DNA of 64,000 bases from Dryas octopetala (lineage: Eukaryota; Streptophyta; Magnoliopsida; Rosales; Rosaceae), in assembly GCA_963921425.1 (NCBI GenBank), contig OY992832.1, positions 16,466,835 to 16,530,834 on the forward strand, read 5' to 3'. Every line of letters begins with the position of its first letter. The stretch's first letter is position 1. Below the pieces are notes generated by a model. The model ran no database searches. It worked only from the letters and a program-made list of their open reading frames with translations, and was not told the origin of the DNA. Shown piece after piece: positions 38,704-48,826 of the stretch. Both the position numbers and the translations under genes were made by a program.

Positions 38704-39537
38704 AAAGGGAGATATCAACAACTAGTTGGTAAATTAATATATTTGTCTCATACTACGCCTGACATTGCTTATGCAGTGAGTGTTGTGAGTCAGTTTATGC
38801 ACGCTCCATGCAAACCTCATATGGATGTTGTGGAGCGCATACTGAGATATCTGAAGTCTGCTCCAAGTAAAGGCTTGTTGTTTTCTAAGTATGGTCACCT
38901 GAATGTTGAAGGTTATACTGATGCAGATTGGGCAAGCTCAGCTGATGACAAAAGGTCAACCTCATGATACTTCACCTTTGTAGGAGGAAATCTTGTAACT
39001 TGGAAAAGTAAGAAACAAAATGTAGTAGCTAGATAGAGTGCAGAAGCAGAGTATAGAGGTATGGCACTAGGAGTATGTAAGCTATTGTGGTTGAGGAACT
39101 TATTGACAGACCTTGGTTTTAAACCAGGGATTGGTATGAGGTTACATTGTGATAATAAGTCAGCAATTGATATTGCTCATAACCCTGTTCAGCACAATCG
39201 GACTAAGTATGTTGAGGTTGACAGACACTTTATCAAGGAGAAACTTGAGACTGGAATAATTAACTTTCTGTTTGTCAAGTCCGAAGATCAATTAGCAGAT
39301 GTGCTTACTAAGGCAGTAGCGAGCAGGATATTTCTTGACTCACTAGTCAAGTTGGGCATGTGTGACATATGTGCACCAACTTGAAGGGGAGTGTTGATGT
39401 GAGTCAACTGTATAATTAATGAGAATTATATGGTATTAATATGTAATTAGTGTATTCATTTATTTCCCTGTAATTATGTTATATAAATATCACTTTTGTG
39501 GTCAATAGGAACCAATCAGTTTTTCTTCCTCAAAACA
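38704..39537 (+). mobile_element. Ty1/copia retrotransposon fossil, 5'-truncated
   Basis: A relic of a copia-type LTR retrotransposon lying in the lyase pseudogene on the opposite strand. It keeps the end of the reverse transcriptase and the RNase H part of pol (coding-like to about 39384), a purine-rich tract and one probable 3' LTR of about 146 bp from 39392 to 39537 (TG...CA ends). Gag, protease, integrase and the 5' LTR are absent. The frame has a few breaks, so it is dead. With one LTR only, insertion age cannot be dated; the state of decay suggests moderate age, after the lyase copy existed. Confidence 0.85.
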
Positions 39538-40825
39538 CTTTTTATCATTAAGGTATACAAAGAAAGGGCCAAACACCTTCGTCAATGTCTCTCCCTCTTC
39601 AAAATGAGCTAATATATCTTCTCCAATATATTGGGTTCCATGAAACATCTGTTGCACCAGAATCCCAGATAGGCATAAACTTTAATTGATTCTAAACTGA
39701 AAATGACTTTTATTAGATTATAAAGAGAAACTTCGTTGTTTCTTTGAGAAAGTGACTTGTTGAAATGAGAGTAAGCATCTCAGACATACATCGTTTATCT
39801 GTATGACTAATGAATTAATGATACAGATGGCTATGGTCATCTCATCATGTTGTGTGCTTCAGTTAGCAGCTTTTAAGTGCTTTGCTTGCGTTTTGTTGGA
39901 TGGAAATTACTAGCTAACAGATGAATATATATAGATAAGATTTTAGAGTGATAGATTTAGAGCAAGACAAGTTGGACCAGTGTGGACTGTGAAGTTTTGC
40001 TTGGTAGGACCTCCATTGCGGAACTCCTGGCTAGGGAAGATGGTCCAAAATCCTATAATGGGGCCAGAACTTATCCATCCATGGAGTCCATCTTTGTTGT
40101 CCATTGAATACTGATACTTATCGTCAACCTGGATTCGGTCTCATATAAATAGCACAGTTTGGAGTTTCATGTACTTCTTTTGATTGTCAGAATTCAATGT
40201 GTATACATGCTTTGTGTATAAACACACAACTCATCATTTCATCTACACGAGATCTGGATTAATGGGATTTACTTGCAAAACGGATTCAGGTACAATTAGT
40301 AGTTTGCCTCTATCTGGAAGCAGATCCTCAGGCATTGGCATTACCTTTTGTTTCTCATCTGTTATTGCCATGTAGTGGAACCTAGTACAAGTTCACGAGG
40401 TACAACAATCAATGCAAGCATAAACAAGAACCAATTAACTTGGAACTCAAACAGGAAATAGCTAGATGTTACTTCTCTCTTCGCAACTTAAACACCATCC
40501 TTGTTTGAGCAAGATCAATGGCATGGTATCCAGAAGGCCGCTCATATATTGCATAGCAGTAGAAGCCTGAAACACCAGTCCTTAATATGTACCTGTACAG
40601 TAATGCATGGATCATTTGATTATGAAAACCTTATCATTAACAAGACTTTGAGAACATCATAGGAGGGAAGGCCAGAATTTTTATGTTCAAGTACAACCCT
40701 ATATCTACACTGAGTGGCAATTTGGTTGCTTGAGCTGATCATAAGTATTCTTGAATGAAACTTCTAAGCCGTCATTGCTCTTGTGGACAACGCTATTATA
40801 TTCAGCTCCTTGCAGTCTGTAATCT

Positions 40826-42084
40826 GCATGAGAAACTATAATTCATTCATTTTCCTTTTTATTTTTTGATAAACAATTAAGTTTGGCTACATTGATATTT
40901 CATATTCTGATCTGACATGCATAAATTGGTGTGCTTATTTGACCCCAGACATGGATATGAACGTTTATTTGGGTGGCAATGAGGATGAAGCATATGCAAT
41001 ACTTTTCCCAGATTTTGGGCCTCAGGTTCTCTTTTTTTCTTTTTATTTTTAGTTTTCGTTGCTCCTGTTTAATATAGTAAACAAATAAGGTTGACTTGAG
41101 TTTATTTATATACTTCAATTTGAGTCCTTATCCTCTTAGGATTGAAGATAATTCATTACTCTAAATGACTACATATGGGGATCGACTGACCGACTGACTG
41201 TCCAATAAATAAGCTTAATTTTAGGAGGAAGAGTCTGTTAGAGATCAGGCTGACAACAGAGTTAGATCGAACGACACTGAACAACTTCCCTACAACCCTC
41301 ATCCCATTGTTTGTTCATCCTCTTCATATATATATATATATATCATAAAATGTGGATGACATTAACATTGAAAATATATTTGTTTCTGCAGAGGGAACTC
41401 TTCTGCTGTATATATAGGTGCAGGTCATTGTGCAGGTCATTGTCCTTGATTGTATATATTTATTTCATGATTAATGCAATCAATCAACAGCTGCGGTGAT
41501 GTCAGGCCTGCAATTAAAAATGTACACGTATGAACACATGTTTTTATACGTGCAGATTTTCAATTGCAGAAACTACAGTTGAGGCTATAGTAAAATGGTC
41601 ATCCAAATTGGATGATATGATGTCTAATCTTGTGGCTGTAACAGGTCCATTTCTTGACTGTGGGATTAATTTGCAAGTCCATAACCCTGTAAAATGCTGA
41701 AATTTTTTTCTTCACCGAGTATATTGAGTAATATGCAAGAAAGCCACACCGTGGTATTCAAGTCTCCCAAATTTGTTTTTTTATTTTCTTCTATTTACAA
41801 AAGAGAAGAAGTCTCCCGAATTTGCAGGAACATTAATAGTGACACATGGGAATCCTAGATTGAATGGGATTGAATTCTCTACGGTCCTTGTTTTTACTTG
41901 TGTACTTTAATTCTAACTTGGTAATATAAATATAAGGATTGTAATATATGTAACCCTAATCACACTTGATAATCTTTTGCTCTGTATAGTTGGAGGCTTT
42001 GATAATAAACACACAACTAATAGTAAAAGAAGAGGCCCCTGGATCCTACCTATATAAGGTTTGATTTGATAATAAGAAGCAGAC
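40826..42084. other. Intergenic, upstream of F-box gene
   Basis: No gene recognised. TATATAAGG at 42050-42058 lies about 30 bases before the F-box ATG and may be its TATA box, which would leave almost no leader, or part of the leader itself. Confidence 0.4.
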
Positions 42085-43334
42085 ATGGGGAGAGATCATT
42101 ATGAGGGTGACAATATTGTCATGAAGCGTGAAGACGATTGCAGAGTGATGAGGAAGAGGATTAGAGAGAATATTGAAGCAGCAGCAGGAAGAAGAAGAAG
42201 AAGAAAAATACCCTGGGACAGAATCCCACACCAAATTCTGGTGAAAATCCTTGAGAAGTTGCCATGGACAGAGTGGCCTAATGTCGGCTTTGTTAGCCGT
42301 TCATGGCAATTGGCACTCCTTGATGTATTGTTTCCTCCTCATAACAAAGTGCTCGATCTTCGTGTCCTTGATTCGATTGAGTTACCCTATCCAAGAATAA
42401 GGAGAAGGTTCATCGCTTACCTTAGGATTGCGCTCCATCGCCGACCCCCCAGCGCTTGGAAAAAACTTTATATGCCCAACAACAGATCTTTCAACCAGCA
42501 CTTCCTCACTGGTATTGCTGAAAGGTAATTAAGTTCTAGAATCTTGTCTTTCTTCTTTCAAAATTAATATTTTTGATAAAGATTCATTCGAGCTTTAAAT
42601 CTCCGAGATTTTGAAAATAAAAATATAATCTTTGAGTAGTGCTCGAACCCACTTACCTGAAAGGGGATTCAAATCCCATGCGAAGGGAGTTCGAAAACTG
42701 CTTGAAGCTTATATTTCTATCATTGAAAAAAGGGGGCTATATGCCATTTAAATATCTTAAATTTTGGCTAGTTTTTCAAATTTAAGTGTTTGTGCATGGG
42801 CATTGCAGGACATCCTTACTCCATTACTTGAACGTACCCAATAAGACTTGGGACCCTTTGAATTATTGTCCTGTAAGGTTGCTACCTTATTGGAAGAATT
42901 TGAGAGCTGTACATGTTTCTAGTGCTCATGTAGGTGCTCTCCAAAGTCATTGCAAATTCATATGTGAACTCAGCCTATATGGAGAGATAGACGACACCAT
43001 AGCATTGAGAATTGCCAAAGGTTTTCCTCATCTCAAGCAACTTGTGATCCCGTCCTGTATAATGTCACACAATGCTTTGAAAACCATATTGGATACCCAC
43101 AAGAATCTTCTGCTGCTTGACACACAACACTGTTATTGTGTTGACCAGGATGTTATCAAGGAGAAGAGATATTTTCCGCCGCCTAAGGCTGTGTGGGAAG
43201 AAGAAGTGATCAATGAAAAGGCTGCGGGTGTCAAGTTACATCTCCAATGTGCAAGGCAACACTGTTCTCAATGTGCTCATCTATATATTGAGACAGAACA
43301 AATCCTCGCCAACCAAAAAAAGACAGAACAATAG
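42085..43334 (+). CDS. F-box/LRR-like protein (SKIP1/FBL type)
   Basis: Two exons, 42085-42524 and 42809-43334, 966 nt, 321 residues, frame joined at ER|TSLLHYL. A basic N-terminus (GRRRRRK, about residues 35-41) precedes an F-box (IPHQILVKILEKLPWTEWPN and VGFVSRSWQLALLD). The C-terminal half has weak leucine-rich repeats (CKFICELSLYGEIDD, FPHLKQLVIPSCIMS, HKNLLLLDTQHCYC). F-box proteins bind SKP1 and bring substrates to SCF ubiquitin ligases; the substrate is unknown. The tail is short and Cys/His/Glu-rich. Two damaged relatives lie downstream on the same strand, so this is the surviving member of a local duplication. The start is the first ATG after a short AT-rich leader. Confidence 0.85.
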
Positions 43335-43696
43335 TGTTGATCAAATTGTACAAGTTTATCATCTTAAATATCTTCTTAGCTAGAAATTAATTAAGTTGCT
43401 TGACATGAATTATAGCAGGCTAAGGTTTTTTTTAGAGTGCTTATGAATTACATATATGATATATTAAGTAACTGGAAGTGTGTTTATTAGAATTACATAT
43501 ATTGTTTTTACTAGAAATCAAAGTATTTCATGCAAATGTAATTGGAAGTGGTTTATGAAAAAAGAAGTATGAACTACTTCAAAAGAATTCGTGGGCCAGA
43601 CCCAAAAAAAAAAAAAAAAGAATTTGTGGGAATATATGATTGTGTTTTGGTTACATTAATTGGAAGGAATAGAACCGAAACCTAGCCTAATTCTAA

Positions 43697-43887
43697 CAAT
43701 AATGCTAGTTGTACCACATTTTTTTTCCCACATTTGTATCCCACCTGATGTGTCATTACTTTACTGGAAGGGTGTTTCCTTTTTCTTTTTTAGGTTTTAT
43801 TTTTTAATTTTTAGTGTCCAATGTATGAATGCCATGTAAGATGGTATGAAATTGTGGTATAAAAATATGGTAAGTATAGCATTACTG
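43697..43887. mobile_element. Mutator-like MITE, 191 bp, copy A
   Basis: Starts CAATAATGCTAGTTGTACCA and ends with the inverted TGGTAAGTATAGCATTACTG. Flanked by perfect 9-bp duplications TAATTCTAA. A 9-bp duplication points to the Mutator superfamily. Similar in structure to 52891-53090. Confidence 0.85.
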
Positions 43888-43896
43888 TAATTCTAA

Positions 43897-44787
43897 TCTT
43901 TATCCTATCCCCCATCACCACTTAGGTTAACTCCAAATGCTTAATTTATTATGATTGTGTTTTGATTTGATTATGATTGTAACGATATTGTATGAAGCAA
44001 CGTCAGGTTTGAATTTGCAATAAAGATTGCAGAGTGAGGAAGAGGATTAGACTGAATGGAGAAGCAGCAGCAGTAAGGCATGGGACAAAATCTCATGGTG
44101 TGTTGAGTATATTCATACTAGTTCAGAATAATCCAAGCAGAGATTTTAAGATCGTCTATCAAAAAAATTATCAATACTTAATTTCGGTTTTTAATTAAAT
44201 AGATGTTATTAACTTATTATATATCAAAGAAATGAACTATAATGTTATTTGTGGGCCGGTAATCTGCTTTTTAATATTGATATTTTGCGTTGATGACTCA
44301 GAGTTTGCCATTTTCACTTTAATTTATTATTTAAATAAATATTATTTGTTGTAGCCATTGAAAGTTTGGAGTACGAATTTGTATGTCTTTTTTAATCTTG
44401 GATCGATGTGTTCACTTTCTGACATTGGAATTCACCATTGAATCTATTTGTATAACATATTAATTTTTACAATAGACAAACTCAACTCTATACACTACTT
44501 TCTTTTTTCCTTTAAGTTTACATTGAGGAAATTAATTGAGTAATTCTTAATTGCTCCATTCTCATACTTATCTTCTTGTATGATCGACTCTTGTTTGTGA
44601 TAACCAGCCATAATTGTAGTTCAAGGTTCAAAAATTATGCAGAAGCCAAACAGAAAATGAAGAGAAAACTAGAGAGAAAATGATCAAGTTTAATTCTGTA
44701 TTAAGCACAATAATGATCAGTAAGTGTTACAGAGAGGCTTAGACTTCTTTAGCCTTTATAGTTTATACGAATCCAATGCTAACTAAC
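43897..44787. other. Intergenic around F-box fragment
   Basis: Apart from the fragment at 44020-44105 nothing is supported. Confidence 0.5.
44020..44105 (+). pseudogene. F-box gene 5' fragment
   Basis: GATTGCAGAGTGAGGAAGAG, then GGATTAGACTGAATGG, GAAGCAGCAGCAG and GGGACAAAATC match the start of the F-box gene (42130-42228), with small deletions. Similarity ends before the F-box core. A truncated duplicate. Confidence 0.75.
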
Positions 44788-44800
44788 AAGCAATACAGTC

Positions 44801-45454
44801 GTTAAAAAGTTGACATTTAAAGAAAAAAACCCTAGCTGCAGTTTTGAGAGTCAGCCGCCACCCCCTAACTTTCTTCCCCTCCTCTCCCTCCCTCCCAACC
44901 CATACCCTCCTCGCCCCTACCCCTCTCTTCCCAATAACAAGAGATGCTCTCCTCCCTCTAAGCAAGAGTTTTCCAACTTTCAATTTTAGAAGTTTTTTCT
45001 TTCTATTGTTTGGTTTGTTTTGAGCTAAGATGTTCAGTTCTAGATATTTTTCTTCTAGGTTCTCTCCGTCTCTAGTTCTCTCGTCACAAGGTGTCGAGAA
45101 GTCATTATTTTGGCCGGTAACTGCCTTCCGATCTGCCATTTTGATCCTAATCAGAGTCGATGCTTGAGAAATGTTGGTGCGATTGTGAATTCAAACGCGA
45201 TTAGTTTTCTATTTTCTACGGAGCCTCATTGGCTATGTTGTTTGGTGACAGTAGTGTTTGTTCGATGTCGACGTTACGAGATCTTGGAGTCTCTGTGAGC
45301 TTTTTCGCTCCACTCTATCCCATGATTCTGTGGGCTTTTGCTTTGTTGTAAGTTTTTGGGCTCAAACTTTTTTTTTTTTTTTTTTGCCTTTTTGGCTATT
45401 TTAATGCAATATTATGCTTTATAAAAAAAAATTTTAATTTTTTTTTAAAAAATA
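44801..45454 (+). mobile_element. LINE-derived (or other) retroposed insertion, 654 bp
   Basis: Bounded by perfect 13-bp direct repeats AAGCAATACAGTC at 44788-44800 and 45455-45467. The left part carries AAACCCTAGCTGCAG and a CCTCCCC-rich tract, like the 5' UTR of plant L1 LINEs. The right part has TTTTTGGCTATTTTAATGC, a T run and an A-rich end (TTTATAAAAAAAAATTTT...AAAAAATA), like LINE 3' ends. No reverse transcriptase is present, so it is internally deleted or a retroposed transcript. Variable-length duplications of 7-20 bp with an A-rich tail indicate target-primed reverse transcription. Confidence 0.75.
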
Positions 45455-45467
45455 AAGCAATACAGTC

Positions 45468-46539
45468 AGCTGGTTCTCTAACAACCACACAATTAACTTA
45501 ATTCCATACTAACAATCAAAACTGACAGATTAAGTCAACAATACTGACATAGCAGATGACTCAAGTCAGCAATGCTGACATGGCAGGTGACTCAGAATAT
45601 ACTCTTATCGGTTTGTAACTTTGTAGCTAGCTGTTTTTGTTTGATGGGCCCTTAAGGACCCCACCCCACCCTACCAAAAGAAAAAGACACAATCAATTAG
45701 GATAAGTTTTCTTTAAGACCAACACGGATCTGTTGGGAAAACTGGGCCTTTCCAAATTTCCTTTAGGATTCTCTTTTAGAGAAATTTCAAGATATAAAAA
45801 AGAAATAAAATAAAGAATAAGCCTAATCACCACGACATAAGAATTTACATGAAAAAATCCAAGAAACCAGGAGAAAACCCACAGTAGTTGTCCCAGACAA
45901 CCAAAGAGAAATTCACCGTGTGATAAATTAATACAACCACACTCTCAGGGGCTATCCTCAAGTTATATTTCATTGGATTTTAAAAGTCAAATGAAATCTA
46001 AGTGTCTCTAACTTAGATTTTAATGGATTCCAATAAAATTTAGGTGTCCCTGACTCAGATTTTAATGAATTCTAATAAAATTTAGGTATCTTCAAAAAGT
46101 CATAAATTTCATCAAGTAATGAATTTTAATGGATTTGAATGTATTTTTTACACATAACAAATTCTATGAGAATTTCACCCAATACCTTTAAATTTTGATG
46201 GATTCTATAAATTTTAAAATTTATTAAACCCTTTTAAAATTTGAGTTTGAGACACTCCCATAACAAGTTCTCATGCGCCATTTCAGCTTCCTTTTTCAAA
46301 ATTGACTTGGCTATTCAACTTCTTTTGACTGTTGCACATTTATTTTTAATCAATTTCCAACAGGATCTACATATATGCATGTATACATAGACGTGACTTG
46401 TGAAGATCTTTGTGATAAGGTACTTGGTCATTTTGTACTAAAATATATCAAGATACATTTTGGTGTGTTTAATATAAAGCAGTATAATGCTTAATTTGCA
46501 TGAGATGAAATACTTTTTAATTATTTGAGATTGAAGCAG
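45468..46539. other. Intergenic with a small tandem repeat
   Basis: Mostly AT-rich; contains the repeat at 46000-46083. GGATTTTAAAA/TTTTAAAATTT words between 45950 and 46265 suggest a degenerate foldback element of about 315 bp, not bounded. Confidence 0.4.
46000..46083. repeat. 42-bp tandem repeat, two units
   Basis: Units 46000-46041 and 46042-46083 share TTAGATTTTAATGG/ TCAGATTTTAATGA and end AATAAAATTT; a third unit begins and breaks off. Confidence 0.85.
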
Positions 46540-46544
46540 GAGTG

Positions 46545-47560
46545 ATGAAGCGATCGACCTCAGATCATGAGATGAAATGCCACACATATGATATTCTGGT
46601 GAGAATCTTTAAGCGATTGCCATGGAGAGATTGGGTTTTTGTGTGTTGTTCATGGCTATACCTTAAGATTGAGTTTGATCGTCGACCCACCAGCGCTTAG
46701 ACTCAGGGACAGAGCCAGGATTGAAAATTTGGGGGGGCTGAACTTAGTGAAGAAACACCATTGAACTTAGCCATTACAGAGACGAAGTTCTTTCTCTCAT
46801 TTACGAACAAACATCATTGATTTCTTATCTGGATTTGAACACTAGAGAGAAGTGTGGAGTTGGTGAAGAAAAATAGATGAGCAAACTGATTGGTTGCTCA
46901 GAAGTCTGAAGAGGCCCGCACGATGAATTGCTAAAGACTAAAGGCTGAAGTGAAAGAAAAAAGAAGCAGAGGAGAATGAACAATAGATCATGAAATAAAA
47001 TAATGGGCTGGAGATCAGGAGATGAGTTATGGGTGGGGGCTGTATATTAATAATGGATACTTGAGTGAGTGGTTGATGTTTCATTGTTTTGTCTTTTTTT
47101 AATTGGAGGGGGGGGGGGGAGGGGGGGCTAGGGGGCTATACATATATAGTTTTTAAAAAAATTAGGGCGGGCTTGAGCACGCCCAGCCCTCCACTAAGAT
47201 TCGTCCTTGCTTGGACTACATTTTATTTCCCCAACATGACAGTACGTCTCTCAAAGAAATTTGTTACTTTCATCGCTGAATATTTGTACCATCTTAACTG
47301 ATCATATAGTGTACTATCTCTAATATGTTTATATAGATGGACATTGCAGGAATCATATTGGATAACCACAAGAATCTTTTGCTACTTGATACACAATACT
47401 GCTACGTACTGTTTCCCAGGCTGATATAACAGCACATTTTCCACCACCCAAGGCAGTGCGGGAAGAAGTAGTAAATCAAAAGGCTGTCGGCGTCAAGGTA
47501 TACATCTCCAATGTGCAAGGAGACTTTGTTCTCAATGTTCAAATAAATAAAATGGGATAT
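46545..47560 (+). pseudogene. F-box gene duplicate, decayed
   Basis: GATATTCTGGTGAGAATCTT and TTGCCATGGAGAGATTGGG match the F-box of the intact gene at 42085; CGTCGACCCACCAGCGCTT matches the HRRPPSAW codons. After a 506-bp hAT-type insertion come a short matching piece (CCCCAACATGACAG) and then AACCACAAGAATCTTTTGCT and CCACCACCCAAGGCAGTGCG, which match the C-terminal exon. Most of the middle is lost and the frame is broken in several places, including a deletion within the F-box. Not functional. Confidence 0.85.
46704..47209. mobile_element. hAT-type non-autonomous element, 506 bp
   Basis: Begins CAGGGACAGAGCCAGGATT and ends ACTAAGATTCGTCCTTG, imperfect inverted ends. Flanked by CTTAGACT and CTTGGACT (8 bp, one A/G difference). 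CAGGGACGGAGCCAGGA-type ends are common in plant hAT elements. G-runs near both ends (46731-46737, 47107-47127). Inserted in the F-box pseudogene. Confidence 0.88.
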
Positions 47561-48826
47561 TTAACCCCCGAGACTTTTGGGCCCCTCTCAAATTGCTTAC
47601 CTAGAAACAAATTGCACATTTCCACCTAGAAAAAAAAAAAATATTATAACCCTTTTTTTGTGTATGCAGGCACAAATCTGAGTGACTAATGAACTCTGGA
47701 TATGTCATACATGGCCAATATTAATGTAGAATAACCCATTGTTTCATGTGCAAGAAAGAACTAAAGAGTTTACATTTATTATTTCTTCTAGTTGTACAAG
47801 GCCCGCGTAAGAAAAGTTGTTTTTGTATGTTGTTCATGTTTAAATGGTACCATTTATTTGGTGTACAACTTTAACAATATCATTTTTGACTCAGTATATT
47901 ATGATAAAGGTTGGATCTTCAAAAGTTCATAATATTTCAATTTGAAGGAAAATGTTTCAAGGCATTATTTGCAGACAACTCATAACAGTTTACAGACATG
48001 GGATTGTGGGAATGGGTCCCCAGCAAGAAGCGAACAGAGGAAACACAACATTCTACAGTCAGCGTTTATCCGCTTATAAAGAAAAAGAGAATCCCACACA
48101 CGCATACCAAATTGTTCTTTATTGAAAAGTGGGTCAAAAACGACCTCACAAGGTTCCCACTCCACTGCCCCCCACATGTATAATCAAACATCTCACACAA
48201 AATGATGAAATATCGGCTGTTTCACTGGACATAGATAATGGCTATAACATGGTACTGATAATTTTCATGTTACACAGCTATGTGTATTCAATAGATGAAT
48301 GCAATAAATAAATTATTTTCATTTTAAAGTAAGGTCAAAAAGGGAAATAAAAGATTGAGAGCTTGAATGAATGGCTAGGCATAAAAAGCACTTTTGTCTT
48401 TCATATTTCCCTTTTACCCCATAAGCATCCCTGTAACCTTTCATTGTAGATTAAAAGAAACAGGTCAAAGTGTAAATGAATTCTTCTTTCTCATTTGAGT
48501 CAAAATAAATGAAGTAGGCATACAATATAGTGAAGCTTCCTCTCTAGTGGCCAGGAACCAAAACTCCAAAAAGAAAAGAACAGAAAGACTATACTTCTAT
48601 TACATAAGCTACTTACATAGTTGCATTTAATAGTAACCAGCTTGGCACTCCCCCAACAGGATGATAATCCAAAGGACGAGGAAGTAGCATTTTATGGGTT
48701 CACTAAACAAGTATTTTGGCTGCTTAAAGTTCTCTGCTTAAGGTGTGGCAGAAAACACTATGTCAAACAAGTGGGGATACATTAGCTTAGGATGTAGTTC
48801 AAATCAAACTTGAACAAAATTTTAAT
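47561..48826. other. Intergenic, 3' side of the coiled-coil gene
   Basis: No gene recognised. The 3' UTR of the minus-strand gene should lie to the right. Confidence 0.6.

Larger units (their letters stand above)
37454..40825 (-). pseudogene. Rhamnogalacturonan endolyase (polysaccharide lyase 4) pseudogene
   Basis: Minus-strand remains, in order: 40825-40690 (EYNSVVHKSNDGLEVSFKNT), 40612-40490 (GVSGFYCYAIYERPSGYH), 40385-40245 (FHYMAITDEKQKVMPMPEDL), 40140-39960 (VDDKYQYSMDNKDGLHGWIS and FRNGGPTKQNFTVHTGPT), 39665-39538 (MFHGTQYIGEDILAHFEEGE), 38465-38370 (SAKERGSVSGRLFVQDR), 38125-37960 (HVHLGNLTYVPPRDGPSLWE) and 37570-37454 (YRQYGLWDRHTDVHPELDQI). Intact plant enzymes have about 600 residues and cut the rhamnogalacturonan I backbone of pectin in the wall. 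Missing here are the N-terminal exon, the segment around the usual DYNLYAWVPGFIGDYK block, and the C-terminal IARHGIHGLYWLF region. The first remnant has in-frame stops and an apparent frame shift near 40705. A copia fossil lies between the fifth and sixth remnants, and a MITE in an intron. Confidence 0.85.

Noticed and set aside
44783-45139. 118-codon minus-strand frame
   Set aside because: It runs opposite the C-rich leader of the retroposed insertion and crosses its left border, so it cannot be a real gene.
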